DNA of 64,000 bases, taken from the NCBI RefSeq assembly GCF_014905175.1, contig NC_057789.1:5580001-5644000 (forward strand), written 5' to 3'. The notes under the pieces were generated by a model. That model searched no databases. It was not told where the DNA came from and worked only from the letters and a program-made list of their open reading frames with translations. Positions 61,661 to 64,000 of this stretch are shown here, piece by piece. Made by a program: the position numbers and the translations under genes. Source of the DNA: Aphidius gifuensis. Taxonomy: Eukaryota > Arthropoda > Insecta > Hymenoptera > Braconidae. Positions within the stretch are counted from its first letter, which is position 1; every line of letters begins with the position of its first letter.

Positions 61661-63787
61661 TTATTTTTTTTCCATATAAATGATGATTAAGTCTAGAACT
61701 TTTATGAGCTTTTCTTTCAATTCTCTCATTCTTTCCTCATCTTTTTCATTCAATTCTTTGCGTAATTTTGTATTTAATAAATCAAGTTGATCAATTTCTT
61801 TTGGAAGTTTCTTTTCATGCTGGGAAAGCTTTATCTTGTAACAAAGCCATCCAAAAGTGCCTGTTACAATTAAACCCAAAACCTCCCACCAGAATCTTTT
61901 TGAACGATTTAATTCTGAAAAAATTTTTTTCCAGAAACTTGAGTTTTCCCCTTTTTTCTTATCATTTTCTTTTATTTCTAAGAGATTTGATCTTTGTTGT
62001 TTATTAAGATTTTTTAAAACACTTGATATGACACCAGTACCAAGTGTTGTTGAAGCATCACGAAGAGTAAAACGCTCTCCTTTTTCTAAAACCATTGGCC
62101 TCAATAATTTCAATTGCATTCTAAAAGAAAAATGAATAAACGACAGAGTTAATTATAAATTGTTTGAATAAATATTTTTCAATTCAAATTTTACATTAAA
62201 GAACTTACGTAACATCTTCACCAGGCATAGCCAATTGTTCTTTTGGAATATTAATTTCAACACAACAATCCCATGATTTACAGAACATTTGTAATCGTAT
62301 AAAATTGGATAAAGCTCTGTTTTTACCTCCTTCCTCAGATGTGTGAATATAGACTTGTGCTTCAATATGGTCATGTGTTGTTATACTACCTGGTTCACAC
62401 ATAACCATTCCTCTTACTTGATCTTTTTTAACCCCACTAATGAGGACACCAACTTGATCACCAGCATGTGCCTCATTTAATGTTGTAGGAAACATATTAA
62501 AACCAGTTATCACACTGGTAAATGTTTTATTAATACCAACAAATTCACAAGTCATTCCTTTTTTAATAATTCCACGTTTTAATTTTCCAATGACAACAGT
62601 ATCATGTCCAGATGATGAATATGCACCTTCAACTGGCATTAGAAATGGTTTGTCTAAATCTCTAACTGGTGTTGGTATAAAATTATCCAGTTCACTTAAT
62701 AGTTTTATTATAGCACGATACCCAATTTCATTATTTTTACCTTTAAGTGCACATAATGCACTGCCTTTAACAATTGGTGTTTTATTACTATTAAAACCCA
62801 TTTCAGATAACAGTTTGCGTATTTCCATTTCAACAAATTTAATTCCTTCAATATTAGCAACATCAACTTTATTTATAAAAACAATAATATGTTCAACTCC
62901 AATTTGTTTTGATAATATTAAATGTTTACGTGTTTGTGACATAATACCTTCATTTGCAGCAACAACAAGTATTGCACCATCAATTTGTTCTGTGCCAATA
63001 ATCATATTTTTAATATAATCAACATTTTTTGGATAATCAGTATGTGTATAATGACGATTGTCTGTTTCATATTCAACTTGAGTAACATTTATTTTTATGC
63101 CAACTGAATTCTCTTCTGCTGCATTATAACTTTTTGATGTTGCTAAACCATTTTTAGATAATATTTTTGTTATTGCTGCTGTTAGTGTTGACTTTCCATG
63201 ATTAGCATGACCTATTGTACCAATATTACAATGAGGTTTTTCACCAATATGTTCTCTTTCTTCAGCATAAAAACGAGTTTGAATTTTTGGTAATGATTCT
63301 TTTTCACCAACTTGTTTTTGTTGCTGTAAATTATTTAAATTATTATTAGGTTATTTTTGCATTATCTTGAAATACTTTCAGTCAGTTGGAAATAAGAGAC
63401 AGAGAGAGCGATAGAGAGAGTGAGAGAGAGAGACAGAGAGAGAGAAATTCGAATTAATAATTATTTATTTCTTGTTTAACTTACACATTTTAAAAAATGA
63501 TGACTATAGACAATGTGTCTCAGTGTTCTGCGAATAACTGTAACAAAATGATAAATTAATGATTAATTATTTAAACAATCCAGGAGATATTGAAATACAT
63601 TTTATTCCTAACCAAAAATTACATGCGGCTTGTTATGATTATTATGAAAATGATTGAATACTAAAATAATGTATTTTAGTAAGCGAATAACTTTTTTTTT
63701 GTTGATTATTATAAATAATTATTGTTGCTATATTGTCATTAAATAATTACCTGGAATTGAAATAGCTCGAGCTAATACCAAAGCCAT
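61661..63787 (-). CDS. Mitochondrial EF-Tu paralogue with membrane-anchored C-terminal extension (554 aa)
   Basis: Four exons, 63751-63787, 63485-63537, 62209-63323 and 61661-62120, total 1665 nt, all junctions in frame (CCAG|GTAATT, TTACAG|TT, TGT|GTAAGT, TTACAG|CA, TTAC|GTAAGT, TTTTAG|AA). Residues 1-50 are basic, Arg-containing and without acidic runs, like a mitochondrial presequence. Domain 1 has the P-loop GHANHGKS (68-75, usually GHVDHGKT), K107 where switch I has the Mg-binding Thr (GITI), DYPKN at 126-130 instead of DCPGH, and an intact NKVD (181-184). Domains 2 and 3 are complete up to RFTLRDASTTLGTGV (about 418-432). Normal EF-Tu ends near there. About 120 further residues follow: a basic linker, one membrane segment (WWEVLGLIVTGTFGWLCYKI, 479-498) and a Lys/Glu coiled coil. 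Probably a GTPase-deficient, membrane-tethered paralogue; function unknown. Confidence 0.9.
63397..63444 (+). repeat. (GA)n microsatellite in intron 2 of the EF-Tu-like gene
   Basis: A GAGAGA/GACAGA run within the intron between exons 2 and 3. On the transcribed (minus) strand it is a CT tract, which could serve as an extended pyrimidine tract. Confidence 0.7.
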
Positions 63788-64000
63788 ATTTTCTTTTTGT
63801 TTATCACAAATTACAATGTTTTTTTTTTTTTTTTATTCACTGGTAAGTGGTAACTCGGCAAAGTGGACACCAAGTAAAAATGGCGGTAGTGTTGTGTTTT
63901 TTTTTTCCAATGGAAAATTGAATAAATTGAATTACGTAATGATAATATTTGCTAAATAGATAGTTGATATTTTGGATGTAAATATATTTATAAATTTTTA

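Noticed and set aside
62590..63018. 142-codon plus-strand frame over the EF-Tu-like gene
   Set aside because: It is antisense to EF-Tu domains 1-2, whose motifs prove the minus strand is coding.
1..64000. tRNA, rRNA or known insect microRNA genes
   Set aside because: I looked for tRNA T-arm/B-box strings (GGTTCGAAT-like) and common seed-containing microRNA sequences on both strands and saw none convincing; a covariance-model scan would settle this.

Overview
The window looks like nuclear DNA of an insect, most likely a hymenopteran and possibly a parasitoid wasp. Evidence: very high AT content with long poly-A/T runs; short introns (about 50-110 bp in most genes) with GTAAGT-like donors and pyrimidine-rich TTTNCAG-type acceptors; an insect-type gustatory receptor; a Hairy/E(spl)-type WRPW repressor; a CG3556-like protein. 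Taxon placement is inference. All genes are assembled by eye from exon frames and splice sites; no transcript data were available.

Left part (1-21.2 kb). No intact gene was recognised. A recent rearrangement occupies 2.5-7.3 kb: two nearly identical 440-bp direct repeats bracket about 3.9 kb holding a six-copy 120-bp tandem repeat, a 5'-truncated citron-kinase-like gene fragment (coiled coil, PH, most of CNH) and a foldback element rich in GTCTCG. From 7.3 to 21.2 kb is non-coding, AT-rich DNA with scattered GC-richer islands. It probably contains regulatory DNA of the next gene; three Su(H)-type sites cluster at 17.8-18.3 kb.

Centre (21.2-44 kb). A three-exon HES-family bHLH repressor (538 aa, ending WRPW) spans 21.4-27.7 kb, with a TATA box and Hairy/HES-type boxes upstream. 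At 33.5-35.4 kb is a head-to-head pair: a secreted protein with furin/dibasic sites (minus) and a 140-aa acidic orphan (plus). At 36.0-38.4 kb is a six-exon secreted CG3556/transcobalamin-like protein (minus). At 41.3-42.5 kb is a decayed SLC13 (INDY-type) transporter pseudogene, and at 43.0-43.6 kb an intact PAGR1/Pa1 homologue (minus).

Right part (44-64 kb) is a duplication-rich area. A five-exon gustatory receptor (465 aa) lies at 45.9-47.5 kb and its last exon is repeated at 50.7 kb. Between them sit two tandem three-exon genes for 54- and 57-aa single-pass membrane micropeptides. Then follow a degraded FYVE/myotubularin (MTMR3/4-like) 3' fragment, a tandem duplication (53.4-56.3 and 56.3-58.2 kb) with two broken copies of an unidentified first coding exon and several foldback elements, and a TTC21/IFT139 pseudogene.

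The window ends with the most striking gene (61.7-63.8 kb, minus): a mitochondrial EF-Tu paralogue that keeps the EF-Tu fold signatures, has lost the switch I Thr and the DxxGH Gly/His, and carries about 120 extra C-terminal residues with a transmembrane segment and a coiled coil.
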